In this document: positions 18,240-26,094 of the stretch, one piece after another
Numbering within the stretch: position 1 is the first letter of the stretch
How the letters are laid out: each line of letters opens with the position of its first letter
Assembly: GCF_000236785.1 (NCBI RefSeq)
Contig: NZ_AGUF01000043.1
Coordinates: forward strand, 1 to 64,000
Direction: 5' to 3'
Length of the DNA: 64,000 bases
Source: Achromobacter arsenitoxydans SY8
GTDB lineage: Bacteria; Pseudomonadota; Gammaproteobacteria; Burkholderiales; Burkholderiaceae_B
The notes under the pieces: model-generated
What the model saw: the letters and a program-made list of their open reading frames with translations, nothing else
Databases searched by the model: none
What the model was told of the DNA's origin: nothing
Made by a program: the position numbers and the translations under genes

Positions 18240-19796
18240 ATGCGGCCGATGACTTGTCCGAAACTGCTGCTGCTGACCGGCGTCCTCTGCCTCAGCGGCT
18301 GCGTACAGGTGGGGCCGGACTTCGAGCCCCAGCGCGTCGCTTGGTCCGAACAATGGAGCACGCAGGCGCTGCGCCAGGCCAGCGCCGCAGGCGCCGCCCC
18401 GGACGCCCGCCTGTGGTGGCGCGTCTTCGACGACCCTGTGCTGGACGCCCTGATCGTCCAGGCCGACGCGCACAATCCCGGCGTGCAGGTGGCCGGGCTG
18501 CAGATCATGGAGGCGCGCGCGCAGCTTGGCATCGCCCGCAGCGGCGGCTACCCCCAATCCCAGGTCATCGGCGCCGACGCGCTCTACCAGACCCGGTCGT
18601 CGCGTTCCGCGGAAGGCAATCCGCGGCCCAGCAGCTTCTGGCAGTACAGCGCCGGTTTCAACATCGGCTGGGAGCTGGATTTCTGGGGCCGCTTCAGCCG
18701 CGCCATCGAATCCGCGGACGCCGCCTATTTTGCGGCCGAGGCCAACCGCGAGGACGTGCTGGTGCTGCTGCATGCCCAGATGGCCGAAAGCTATTACGCG
18801 CTGCGCACGGCCGAGGCCCGGCTGCGCATCGCCCGCGATAACGCCGCCCTCCAGAAGCGCAGCTACGAAATCACCGAGCGTCTGTTCAACAGCGGCGAGA
18901 CCGACGAACTGGACCTGCAGCAGGCGCGCACGCAGTACCTCGGCACCCTCAGCACCATCCCCGAATTCGAAAGCCAGATCGCGCGTACCCGCAACGCGCT
19001 GGCCGTCCTGATCGGCAGGCCGCCCGGGCCCATGCCGGAATTACCGGACATCAGCGCCAAAGAGGCGGTCATCCCGCTGATCGACCGCGCCGTGCTGCAG
19101 GACGTCCCCGCCAACCTGCTGCTGCGCCGGCCAGATATCCGTGCCGCGGAACTGCGGATTGCGGCGCAATCGGCGCAGATCGGCGTGGCCCAGGCGGATC
19201 TGTATCCCTCGCTGACCCTGCTGGGCAGCATCGTCTGGACGGCGACGTCGCTGGCGGGAACATCCGGCGGCGCGGCGCTGCTCGCCGGCCCCACGCTGAA
19301 CTGGAACGTATTCGACCACGGCCGCCTGACCAACGCCGTGCGGGTGCAGGACGCCCGCCTGCAGCAGCTCATCGTCATCTACCAGGACGCGGTGCGCCAG
19401 GCGGCGCGCGAAGCCGACGACGCGGCCACCGGCCTGGTCAAGTCCCTGGAGCGCGACGGCATCCTGTACGACTCCGCGCTGGCGGCCAAGCGGTCGCTGA
19501 CGCTGGCCAATGCGCTGTATCGCGAGGGCTACTCCGACTTCCAGCGCGTGCTGGACGCCCAGCGCGCCCTGGCCAGCCAGCAGGACGCCTACCTGGTGAA
19601 CCGGGGCAACGCGGTGCGCGACCTGATCGCCCTGTACAAGGCGCTGGGCGGCGGCTGGCACAGCGATCAGCCCGTGCTCGACCCGGCCACGCGCGACCAG
19701 ATGCAGCAGCGCACCAACTGGGGCAACCTGCTGTCCGACGCCGCCCGGCCCGCCGCAGTCTCCGCGATTCCCAAGCAAAAAGGGGCGAACCGATGA
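18240..19796 (+). CDS. Outer-membrane efflux lipoprotein, NodT/OprM family
   Basis: This is a 518-residue TolC-fold channel. The N-terminus MRPMTCPKLLLLTGVLCLSGC is a lipoprotein signal with a lipobox ending at Cys21 (LSGC). Two OEP repeats follow, with NodT landmarks WWRVFDDPVLDALI, then NIGWELDFWGRF and LLLRRPDIRAAELRIAAQSAQIGVAQADLYPS (LLLRRPDIRAAE quoted separately). The start could be 18240 or the ATG at 18249; neither has a good Shine-Dalgarno. Its stop overlaps the HlyD gene start (ATGA), so it belongs to that pump's operon while also lying next to mdtABC, which lacks its own channel. Confidence 0.9.
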   Translation: MRPMTCPKLLLLTGVLCLSGCVQVGPDFEPQRVAWSEQWSTQALRQASAAGAAPDARLWWRVFDDPVLDALIVQADAHNPGVQVAGLQIMEARAQLGIARSGGYPQSQVIGADALYQTRSSRSAEGNPRPSSFWQYSAGFNIGWELDFWGRFSRAIESADAAYFAAEANREDVLVLLHAQMAESYYALRTAEARLRIARDNAALQKRSYEITERLFNSGETDELDLQQARTQYLGTLSTIPEFESQIARTRNALAVLIGRPPGPMPELPDISAKEAVIPLIDRAVLQDVPANLLLRRPDIRAAELRIAAQSAQIGVAQADLYPSLTLLGSIVWTATSLAGTSGGAALLAGPTLNWNVFDHGRLTNAVRVQDARLQQLIVIYQDAVRQAAREADDAATGLVKSLERDGILYDSALAAKRSLTLANALYREGYSDFQRVLDAQRALASQQDAYLVNRGNAVRDLIALYKALGGGWHSDQPVLDPATRDQMQQRTNWGNLLSDAARPAAVSAIPKQKGANR

Positions 19797-20953
19797 ACAG
19801 TTCCAGGCCCTCGGCTCCCCCGCCCCGGCCGGCCGCGCCGCCGCCGCCGCCACCGCCGCCCGCGCCGCCGCCCGCTCCCGCCCCGGACCCTTCCAGGAAA
19901 GGCGTCGGCCTGGTGCTCCTGGTGATCGTGCTTAGCCTGGTCTGGTATCTGCTGGCCGACCGCTACACCCCCTACACACAGCAGGCGCGGGTCGAGGCGT
20001 TCGTGGTGCCCGTGGCGTCGGAAGTGTCCGGACGCGTCGTCAAGGTCCATGTGCGCAACAACCAGGACGTGCCTGCCGGCGCTGTGCTGTTCGACGTCGA
20101 TCCGGAGCACTACCGGATCGCCGTGGACCGCGCCCGCGCCGACCTGGACGCGATGCGCCGCCAGATCGGCGCCAGCACCGCCGGCATTGATTCCGCGCAG
20201 GCGTCGCTGCGCGCCGCCCAGGCCAACGAAGTCAGGGCCCGCCAGGACAGTTCGCGGCTCGAACGCCTGTACCGCGAGGACCGAGGCACGATCTCGCTGC
20301 GAAGGCTGGAGATCGCGCGCGCGAACCTGGCGCAGGCGGTGGCCCAGGTCGCGGCGGCGCGCGCCGAAGTACAGCGGGCGCGCGAACAGGAAGGCGGCAG
20401 CGAGGACGACAACGCCAAGCTGCGCAGCGCAGCCGCCGCCCTGGAAAAAGCCGAACTCGACCTGGCCAACACGCAGGTTCGGGCGCGCACGGCGGGACTG
20501 GTCACCGATCTGCGGACCGACGCGGGCCAGTTCGCCGCCGCGGGCAAGCCGGTCATGACGCTGATCGCCATCCACGACGTCTGGATCAACGCCGAGATGA
20601 CCGAGAACAACCTGGGCCACGTCGAGCCCGGCACGCCGGTGTCCATCATCCTGGACGCCCTGCCCGGCCGCATTTTCGAAGGCCGGGTGCGCAGCGTGGG
20701 CTATGGCGTCAGCGTCGGGCCCGGCACGCCGCCGGGCAGCCTGCCCAGCGTGCAGAACAGCCGCGACTGGCTGCGCCCCGCCCAGCGCTTTCCGGTCGCC
20801 ATCGACATCGCCCCCGGCGAACTGCCCTCGCTGCGGGGCGTGCGCGTGGGCGGCCAGGCGGAAGTCATGGCGTTCCCCAGCGCGGGCAACCCTCTTAATC
20901 TGCTGGGGCGTGCCTACCTGCGCCTGATGAGCTGGCTGTCCTATGCCTACTGA
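19793..20953 (+). CDS. HlyD-family periplasmic adaptor with polyproline N-terminus (EmrA/AaeA-like)
   Basis: This is a 386-residue adaptor. Residues 1-36 are a cytoplasmic tail with 19 prolines, including eight in a row; a single membrane helix follows at about 38-57. Then come a lipoyl half-motif (VEAFVVPVASEVSGRVVKV), a long coiled-coil, and the beta-barrel region TVRARTAGLVTDLRT-like (here TQVRARTAGLVTDLRTD). It probably connects the DUF2955 permease encoded downstream to the channel encoded upstream. Both junctions overlap (4 bp and 11 bp), which indicates tight coupling. Substrate unknown, likely small aromatic or hydrophobic compounds by family analogy. Confidence 0.88.
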   Translation: MNSSRPSAPPPRPAAPPPPPPPPAPPPAPAPDPSRKGVGLVLLVIVLSLVWYLLADRYTPYTQQARVEAFVVPVASEVSGRVVKVHVRNNQDVPAGAVLFDVDPEHYRIAVDRARADLDAMRRQIGASTAGIDSAQASLRAAQANEVRARQDSSRLERLYREDRGTISLRRLEIARANLAQAVAQVAAARAEVQRAREQEGGSEDDNAKLRSAAAALEKAELDLANTQVRARTAGLVTDLRTDAGQFAAAGKPVMTLIAIHDVWINAEMTENNLGHVEPGTPVSIILDALPGRIFEGRVRSVGYGVSVGPGTPPGSLPSVQNSRDWLRPAQRFPVAIDIAPGELPSLRGVRVGGQAEVMAFPSAGNPLNLLGRAYLRLMSWLSYAY

Positions 20954-22028
20954 CGCCGCGCCCGCCAGCCGCGACCCCCGCGGCCATCGCGCCCTGCGCC
21001 TGGGCGTGGGTACGGCCCTGTGCCTGGCGATCAGCTTCGGGATGGACATGCCTATTCCCATGGTCGCACCGGTGCTGGGCGTGTTCCTGCTCGCGTCCAT
21101 GAACCGGCCGCTGTCGGTCAAGGCGGGGCTGGGGCTGGCGCTGGTGGCGATGCTGGCCACGGGCAGCGGCCTGGCGCTGATCCCGCTGCTGCGCTATTAC
21201 CCCGGCGCCGGCGTGCTGCTCATTGCGCTGTGCCTGTTCCTGGCCTTCCGCCATGGCCTGCGCGGCGGCAACAACCTGCTGTCCACCTTCCTGATCATCG
21301 GCCTGACGATGATCTCGGCGGCCGGCACCTTCGACTTCGGACTGGCCGTCACCGTGATCGAGGCCCTGGGCAAGGGCCTGCTCCTGGCCGCCCTGGTGCT
21401 GGGCGTCTGCCACTGGCTGTTCCCGGAGCCGCCCGGCACGCCCGCGCCGCCGCCGCCCCCCGTCCTGCCGCCGGCAGAGGCCAGCCGGATGGCGCTGCGC
21501 GCGGCGCTGGTCGTGCTGCCGGCCTTTCTGCTGGCGCTGACCGATCCCCTGGCCTACATGCCCATCATCCTCAAGGCGGTCAGCCTGGGCCGCCAGAGCT
21601 GCGTGACCGCGGCGCACGGGGCGGCGCGCGAGATCATCGGATCCACGCTGCTGGCCGGCATCCTGGCCGTGCTGTTCTGGCTTGGCCTGCGGCCCTTTCC
21701 CAGCCTGTGGATGTACTTCCTGTGGATGCTGCTGTTCGCCCTGGTGGTTGCGCGCAAGCTCTATCGCCTGAGCCCGACGCCGCATCCGCCCAGCTTCTGG
21801 CTCAACACGCTGGTGACGCTCATCATCCTGCTGGGCCAATCGGTGCAGGACAGCATCGCCGGCAAGGACGTCTACACCGCGTTCGCGGTGCGCATGGGGC
21901 TGTTCATCGCCGTCACGCTCTATGCCTGCCTGATGCTGCAACTGCTCGAACCTCGCCCGCGCGCGCCACGCAGGCCCGGATTCTTCACCCGCCATCCGAT
22001 CGGACGACTCAAAAGGAGCCCGCCATGA
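20943..22028 (+). CDS. DUF2955 inner-membrane permease (AaeB/FUSC-like)
   Basis: This 361-residue protein has about ten hydrophobic helices in two halves separated by a Pro-rich linker (GTPAPPPPPVLPPAEASR). The N-terminal region resembles FUSC/AaeB membrane domains (GMDMPIPMVAPVLGVFLLAS). DUF2955 proteins are regularly paired with HlyD adaptors and act as the permease of AaeAB-like exporters. The gene overlaps the adaptor gene by 11 bp and the next small membrane gene by 4 bp. Confidence 0.82.
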   Translation: MPTDAAPASRDPRGHRALRLGVGTALCLAISFGMDMPIPMVAPVLGVFLLASMNRPLSVKAGLGLALVAMLATGSGLALIPLLRYYPGAGVLLIALCLFLAFRHGLRGGNNLLSTFLIIGLTMISAAGTFDFGLAVTVIEALGKGLLLAALVLGVCHWLFPEPPGTPAPPPPPVLPPAEASRMALRAALVVLPAFLLALTDPLAYMPIILKAVSLGRQSCVTAAHGAAREIIGSTLLAGILAVLFWLGLRPFPSLWMYFLWMLLFALVVARKLYRLSPTPHPPSFWLNTLVTLIILLGQSVQDSIAGKDVYTAFAVRMGLFIAVTLYACLMLQLLEPRPRAPRRPGFFTRHPIGRLKRSPP

Positions 22029-22522
22029 ACGCCCCAGACTCGCAGCCCAACGCCGTCCCCGCCGCGGGATGGCGGTTCAAGTGCGGCATCGGCCTTTTCA
22101 TCCTGGCCTTCGCCCTGTGGTTCCTGATCCCGATCGCTGCCGCCGTGGACGCGCCGGGCTCGCGCATTGCCGCGTTGACCGGCGCGATCTTCATCGCCAA
22201 CAAGGTGCTCTTGATCACCTGCATCGCGGTCATGGGGAAAGAAGGCTTCCAGCAGCTCAAGTCCATCGTTTTCGGCCACGCCAAGAAGCTGGCGCCCGCG
22301 AAGAAGGTGGGCCCGGTCCGCCACGCCATCGGCCTGGTCATGTTCATCCTGCCTCTGCTGACGTCGATGCTGGAACCGTATGTGGACCAGATCTGGCCTG
22401 GCTTTCGGCCCCGCATGTGGCAGGCGCAACTGGGTGGCGACGTGATGCTGGTCGCCAGTTTCTTCGTGCTGGGCGGAGACTTCTGGAACAAGCTGCGCGC
22501 GCTGTTCATCCGCTCGGTGTAG
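22025..22522 (+). CDS. Small membrane protein with transporter-suffix domain
   Basis: This 165-residue protein has four predicted membrane helices (ILAFALWFLIPIAA, then IFIANKVLLITCIAVMG, a third in IGLVMFILPLLTSM, a fourth in DVMLVASFFVLGGDFW). The ending GGDFWNKLRALFIRSV is typical of the so-called transporter suffix domain, found free-standing or fused to RND and other pumps. aaaaggag 6-13 bp upstream supports the ATG at 22025. As the last gene of the channel-HlyD-DUF2955 operon it is probably an accessory subunit. Its mechanism is unknown. Confidence 0.75.
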   Translation: MNAPDSQPNAVPAAGWRFKCGIGLFILAFALWFLIPIAAAVDAPGSRIAALTGAIFIANKVLLITCIAVMGKEGFQQLKSIVFGHAKKLAPAKKVGPVRHAIGLVMFILPLLTSMLEPYVDQIWPGFRPRMWQAQLGGDVMLVASFFVLGGDFWNKLRALFIRSV

Positions 22523-22555
22523 GCAGCTGGATTGTGCGGACCGTCTTCAATCGTT

Positions 22556-22620
22556 AGATGCCTGACACCCACGTGAGACGACCCGGGCTCCAAGACCGTG
22601 CCACGGGGGTATCAGACACC
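22556..22620. repeat. Dispersed intergenic repeat, copy A (tctgacacc family)
   Basis: About 60 bp run from ctgacaccca to ggggtatcagacacc between the pump operon and the convergent LysR gene. It aligns end to end with the element at 53366-53429: both share ctgacaccca, a central ccgtgcc and a tcagacacc terminus. The ends are inverted copies of one another, and each end is itself a small palindrome. This copy has degenerate ends. It probably acts as a REP-like element or transcription stop. Confidence 0.6.
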
Positions 22621-22622
22621 GG

Positions 22623-23543
22623 TCAGGCCGGGTTCGCCTCCGGCGCCCGCGGCGCGGCCGTCAGACGGCGCGCCATGAACTCCAGGAACTCCCTGGCCAG
22701 GGGCGGCAGGGTCCTGCCCTGCAGCGTCAGCGCCTGAATGCTGCGCTGGCGCATTTCCGGATTGCTGAACGGCACCGCCACCAACCCGGCGCCTTCCAGA
22801 TAGCCCATCACCGTCAGATAGCCCGATAGCGCCACGATCGGGCTGCCGGGCAGCATGGGCAGGAAGACCGCGGAATGGTTGGACACATAGGCCGGCTCGA
22901 TATGCAGGCCCGCATTGGCGCAGGCGGCGTCGAACAATTGCCGGACCGTCGTGCCGTGGTCGCCCAATGACAGCGGCACGTCCACGAGGTCGCGCATGGC
23001 GATCGCGCGCCGGGCCGCCAGCGGATGGTGGCGGCACATGACCGCGTATACGGGCGCGCGCGTCAGCAGTTCGGTTTTCAGGCGATCGTCCTGGGCCACC
23101 GTGTAGCGCAGCGCGATCTGCGACAGGCCTTCCAGAATGTGGCGGCTGACCTCTTCCGGACGCTCCACGCGCAAGTGAAAGCGCGCCTCGGGGCGAACCT
23201 GCTTGAAATCCGCCATGCACATCGGCAGGAAACGGTGTGCGAAGCCTTCCGTGCAGGCCAGCCGGATCGTAACGTCGCCCAGCATGCCGCGCTGGCGGAT
23301 TTCTGTCGCGATGCGTTCGGCCTCCAGCGCGGCCGCGTTGGCGTAGGCGGCCAGTTGGCGGCCGGCTTCGCTCAATTCCATGCCGCGCGCCTGGCGTTCG
23401 AACAGCGCGATGCCCAGGCTGTCTTCCAGCTTGGAAATCTGGCGGCTGACGGCGGAAGCCGCCACATGCTGCGCGGATGCGGCGCCCGCGATCGAGCCGC
23501 AGCGCGCGACCTCCAGGAAGTACCTCAAGCCCAGGGAAATCAT
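22623..23543 (-). CDS. LysR-family transcriptional regulator
   Basis: This 306-residue protein starts at 23543, where ggag stands about 9 bp upstream. Residues 1-60 form the winged helix-turn-helix (LRYFLEVARCGSIAGAASAQ, then AVSRQISKLEDSLGIALFER). The rest is a periplasmic-binding-like effector domain. It diverges from an M20 peptidase and a Bug-type receptor across a 99-bp region containing a T-N11-A dyad, so those two genes are the likely targets. Effector unknown. Confidence 0.88.
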   Translation of the reverse strand: MISLGLRYFLEVARCGSIAGAASAQHVAASAVSRQISKLEDSLGIALFERQARGMELSEAGRQLAAYANAAALEAERIATEIRQRGMLGDVTIRLACTEGFAHRFLPMCMADFKQVRPEARFHLRVERPEEVSRHILEGLSQIALRYTVAQDDRLKTELLTRAPVYAVMCRHHPLAARRAIAMRDLVDVPLSLGDHGTTVRQLFDAACANAGLHIEPAYVSNHSAVFLPMLPGSPIVALSGYLTVMGYLEGAGLVAVPFSNPEMRQRSIQALTLQGRTLPPLAREFLEFMARRLTAAPRAPEANPA

Positions 23544-23561
23544 GGATGGCTCCGTCAAGCA

Positions 23562-23574
23562 TGCCTAAATGGCA
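23562..23574. promoter_or_regulatory. T-N11-A dyad, possible LysR binding site
   Basis: The 13-mer tgcctaaatggca has 4-bp inverted arms and exactly the T-N11-A form typical of LysR-regulator sites. It lies between the divergent LysR gene and the M20 peptidase gene. Short sites like this can occur by chance. Confidence 0.4.
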
Positions 23575-23642
23575 ATGCTTAGATGCTAATTATCTAATTG
23601 TGGCACGGTAAGAAGCGTAATAACTTTGTGCCTCCCTACCGC

Positions 23643-25070
23643 ATGAGGCCCGCCGTGAGCCGCGAACAAGCCATCCTCCAAGCCGTACAAGCCTTCGATA
23701 GCGGCGCCCTGCAGGCCGCGCTGGCGCGCCGGGTCGCCTACGCCACCGAAAGCGAGACGCCCGAACAGGCCCCGGCCCAGCACGCCTACCTGAACGAGGA
23801 CCTGGTTCCGCTGCTGACCGGACTGGGTTTCACCTGTGAAATCCACCCCAATCCGGCGGGCGTGGACCTGCCCATCCTGGTAGCGCGGCGCGTCGAACAG
23901 CCGGAGCTGCCCACCGTCCTGATGTACGGTCATGGCGACGTGGTGCGCGGCAACGCCGCCAAATGGGAGCCCGGACGCGACCCCTGGCGCCTGCAGGTCG
24001 AAGGCGACCGCTGGTACGGACGCGGCACGGCCGACAACAAAGGTCAGCACTCGATCAACCTGGAAGCGCTGCGCCAGGCGATCGCCGCGCGCGGCGGCGT
24101 GCTCGGCTTCAACACCACCTGGCTGATCGAGACCGGCGAGGAAGCCGGTTCGCCCGGCCTGGCCGCCTTCTGCGCGGCGCAGCGTGAAACGCTGGCGGCC
24201 GACGTCTTCATCGCCAGCGACGGCCCGCGCCTGCACGCCGCCCGTCCGACGCTCTTCATGGGCTCGCGCGGGGCCGTCAACTTCGAGCTTAAGCTGCGGG
24301 CGCGCGAGCGCGGCTACCACTCCGGCAACTGGGGCGGGCTGCTGTCCAACCCGGCCATCCGCCTGATGCACGCCATCGGCTCGCTGGTCGACGCGAACGG
24401 CCGGATCACCGTGCCCGGCCTGCGCCCTCCTCCCATTCCCGCGGCCGTCGCGGCCGCGCTGGCCGACCTGGAAGTGGGCGGCGGAGAAGACGATCCCGAC
24501 ATCAACGCGTGGTGGGGCGAGCCCGGCCTGTCGGCGCCCGAAAAGGTGTTCGGCTGGAACAGCCTGGACGTCCTGACCTTCGGCGCAGGCGACCCCGCCA
24601 AGCCGGTCAACGCCATTCCGCCGGAAGCGGTGGCGTGGTGCCAGTTGCGCTTCGTGGTCGGCACCGACTGGCGCGCGCTGGAGACGCATGTGCGCGAGCA
24701 CCTGCGCCAGGGCGGCTTCGACGACGTCCAGGTGCGCGTGGGCATGCAGGCCGGGGCCACCCGCCTGTCGCCCGACAGCCCCTGGGTACGCTGGGCCGCC
24801 GCGTCGCTGGAACGCACCACGGGCAAGCGGCCCGCGCTGCTGCCCAATCTGGGCGGTTCCCTGCCCAACGACATCTTCGCCGACCAGCTTGGCCTGCCGA
24901 CCCTGTGGGTGCCCCACTCCTATCCCGCCTGCGCGCAGCACGCGCCCAACGAGCACCTGCTGGGCAGCGTCGCCCGCGAAGGCCTGGCCATCATGGCCGC
25001 ACTGTTCTGGGACCTGGGCGACCAGGGCGACGCGCTGCGCCAGGCCGCTGCGACCGCTACTCCTGCCTGA
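23643..25070 (+). CDS. M20-family metallopeptidase / amidohydrolase
   Basis: This 475-residue cytoplasmic hydrolase of the ArgE/DapE/CPG2 type uses two zinc ions. Metal and catalytic residues are visible in MYGHGDVVRG (His, Asp), RGTADNKGQ (bridging Asp), ETGEEAGSPG (catalytic Glu pair) and ASDGPR (Asp); the C-terminal HAPNEHL supplies the last ligand. The ATG at 23643 was chosen because the frame's extension to 23598 begins with TTG inside the promoter region. The Bug receptor gene follows 18 bp later, and together they could take up and deacylate or hydrolyse an amide. Substrate unknown. Confidence 0.85.
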   Translation: MRPAVSREQAILQAVQAFDSGALQAALARRVAYATESETPEQAPAQHAYLNEDLVPLLTGLGFTCEIHPNPAGVDLPILVARRVEQPELPTVLMYGHGDVVRGNAAKWEPGRDPWRLQVEGDRWYGRGTADNKGQHSINLEALRQAIAARGGVLGFNTTWLIETGEEAGSPGLAAFCAAQRETLAADVFIASDGPRLHAARPTLFMGSRGAVNFELKLRARERGYHSGNWGGLLSNPAIRLMHAIGSLVDANGRITVPGLRPPPIPAAVAAALADLEVGGGEDDPDINAWWGEPGLSAPEKVFGWNSLDVLTFGAGDPAKPVNAIPPEAVAWCQLRFVVGTDWRALETHVREHLRQGGFDDVQVRVGMQAGATRLSPDSPWVRWAAASLERTTGKRPALLPNLGGSLPNDIFADQLGLPTLWVPHSYPACAQHAPNEHLLGSVAREGLAIMAALFWDLGDQGDALRQAAATATPA

Positions 25071-25088
25071 TCCCCACCGAGACCCGCC

Positions 25089-26069
25089 ATGACCGCCACA
25101 TTCCGCGCCGCCCTGCTGGCGCTTCCCCTTGCCTTCGCCGCCCACGCGGGCGCCGCCCATGCCGCCTATCCCGACCAGGCGATCAAGATCGTCGTGCCGT
25201 TCACGCCGGGCGGCGCCACGGACGCCGTCGCTCGGCTGCTCGCCAACAAGCTTTCCGGCAAGCTGGGCCAGCCGGTCATCGTCGAAAACCGCCCCGGCGC
25301 TTCAACCGTCATCGGCGCAGACACGGTGGCGCGCGCCCAGCCCGACGGCTACACGCTGATGCTTTCGGGCAGCACCACCTACACGGTGCTGCCGGCGCTC
25401 AAGCCGTCTTTGCCCTACGATCCGCTGCGCAGCTATGAGCACATCGGCATCGTCGCCATGGCGCCGGTGGTACTGCTGGCGCAGACCGGCCTGGCGGCGA
25501 CGACCGTGCAGGAAGCCGCCGCGCTGGCCCGCCAGCAGAGCAACAAGGGCGGGCTGATGTATGGCACCTTCGGCCCCGGCTCGGCGCCCCACCTGGCCGG
25601 CGAAATGTTCGCCGAAGCCGCGGGCGCCAAGATGATGCCGGTGCCCTACAAAGGCAGCGCGCAGCTGATCACCGCCATGATCGGCGGCGAAGTCGCGCTG
25701 GGCGTGGACACCGTGTCCTCGGCCGCGCCGCAGGCGCGCGCCGGCAAGGTGCGCGCGCTGGCGGTCACGGGCGAGCGCCGCATGCCGCAGCTGCCCGACG
25801 TGCCCACGTTTGCCGAGGCCGGCATGGCGGACGTGTCCTTCGTCGGCTGGTACGGCCTGGTCGCACCCGCCCGCACGCCCGCCACGGTCGTGGAAACGCT
25901 GAACCGGGCCGTGTCGGACATCATGCAGGACCCGCAGGTGCGCAAGTCCGTGGCCGACCTGGCGCTGGACCCGGTGTACCTGCCAGCGCCGGCGTTCCAG
26001 GCGCAGATCAAACAGGAACTGCGCACCTTCGGCGACGTGGCCAAGCGCGCCGACATCACGCTGGAATGA
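25089..26069 (+). CDS. Bug-family tripartite tricarboxylate transporter receptor protein
   Basis: This 326-residue periplasmic binding protein has an N-terminal signal peptide ending around AHAAYPDQ. The mature part starts with the family phrase YPDQAIKIVVPFTPGGATD and continues GKLGQPVIVENRPGAS, both diagnostic of Bug receptors. No cognate permease genes are adjacent, which is usual for these expanded receptor families in Bordetella and Achromobacter. It is co-oriented and closely spaced with the M20 hydrolase, whose substrate it may bind. Confidence 0.92.
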   Translation: MTATFRAALLALPLAFAAHAGAAHAAYPDQAIKIVVPFTPGGATDAVARLLANKLSGKLGQPVIVENRPGASTVIGADTVARAQPDGYTLMLSGSTTYTVLPALKPSLPYDPLRSYEHIGIVAMAPVVLLAQTGLAATTVQEAAALARQQSNKGGLMYGTFGPGSAPHLAGEMFAEAAGAKMMPVPYKGSAQLITAMIGGEVALGVDTVSSAAPQARAGKVRALAVTGERRMPQLPDVPTFAEAGMADVSFVGWYGLVAPARTPATVVETLNRAVSDIMQDPQVRKSVADLALDPVYLPAPAFQAQIKQELRTFGDVAKRADITLE

Positions 26070-26094
26070 CGCCCGGGCCGGCCTGCCGGTGCTG

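Noticed and set aside
18011-18532. Minus-strand frame across the gap before the outer-membrane channel gene
   Set aside because: No motif and it overlaps the lipoprotein gene on the other strand; composition looks non-coding.
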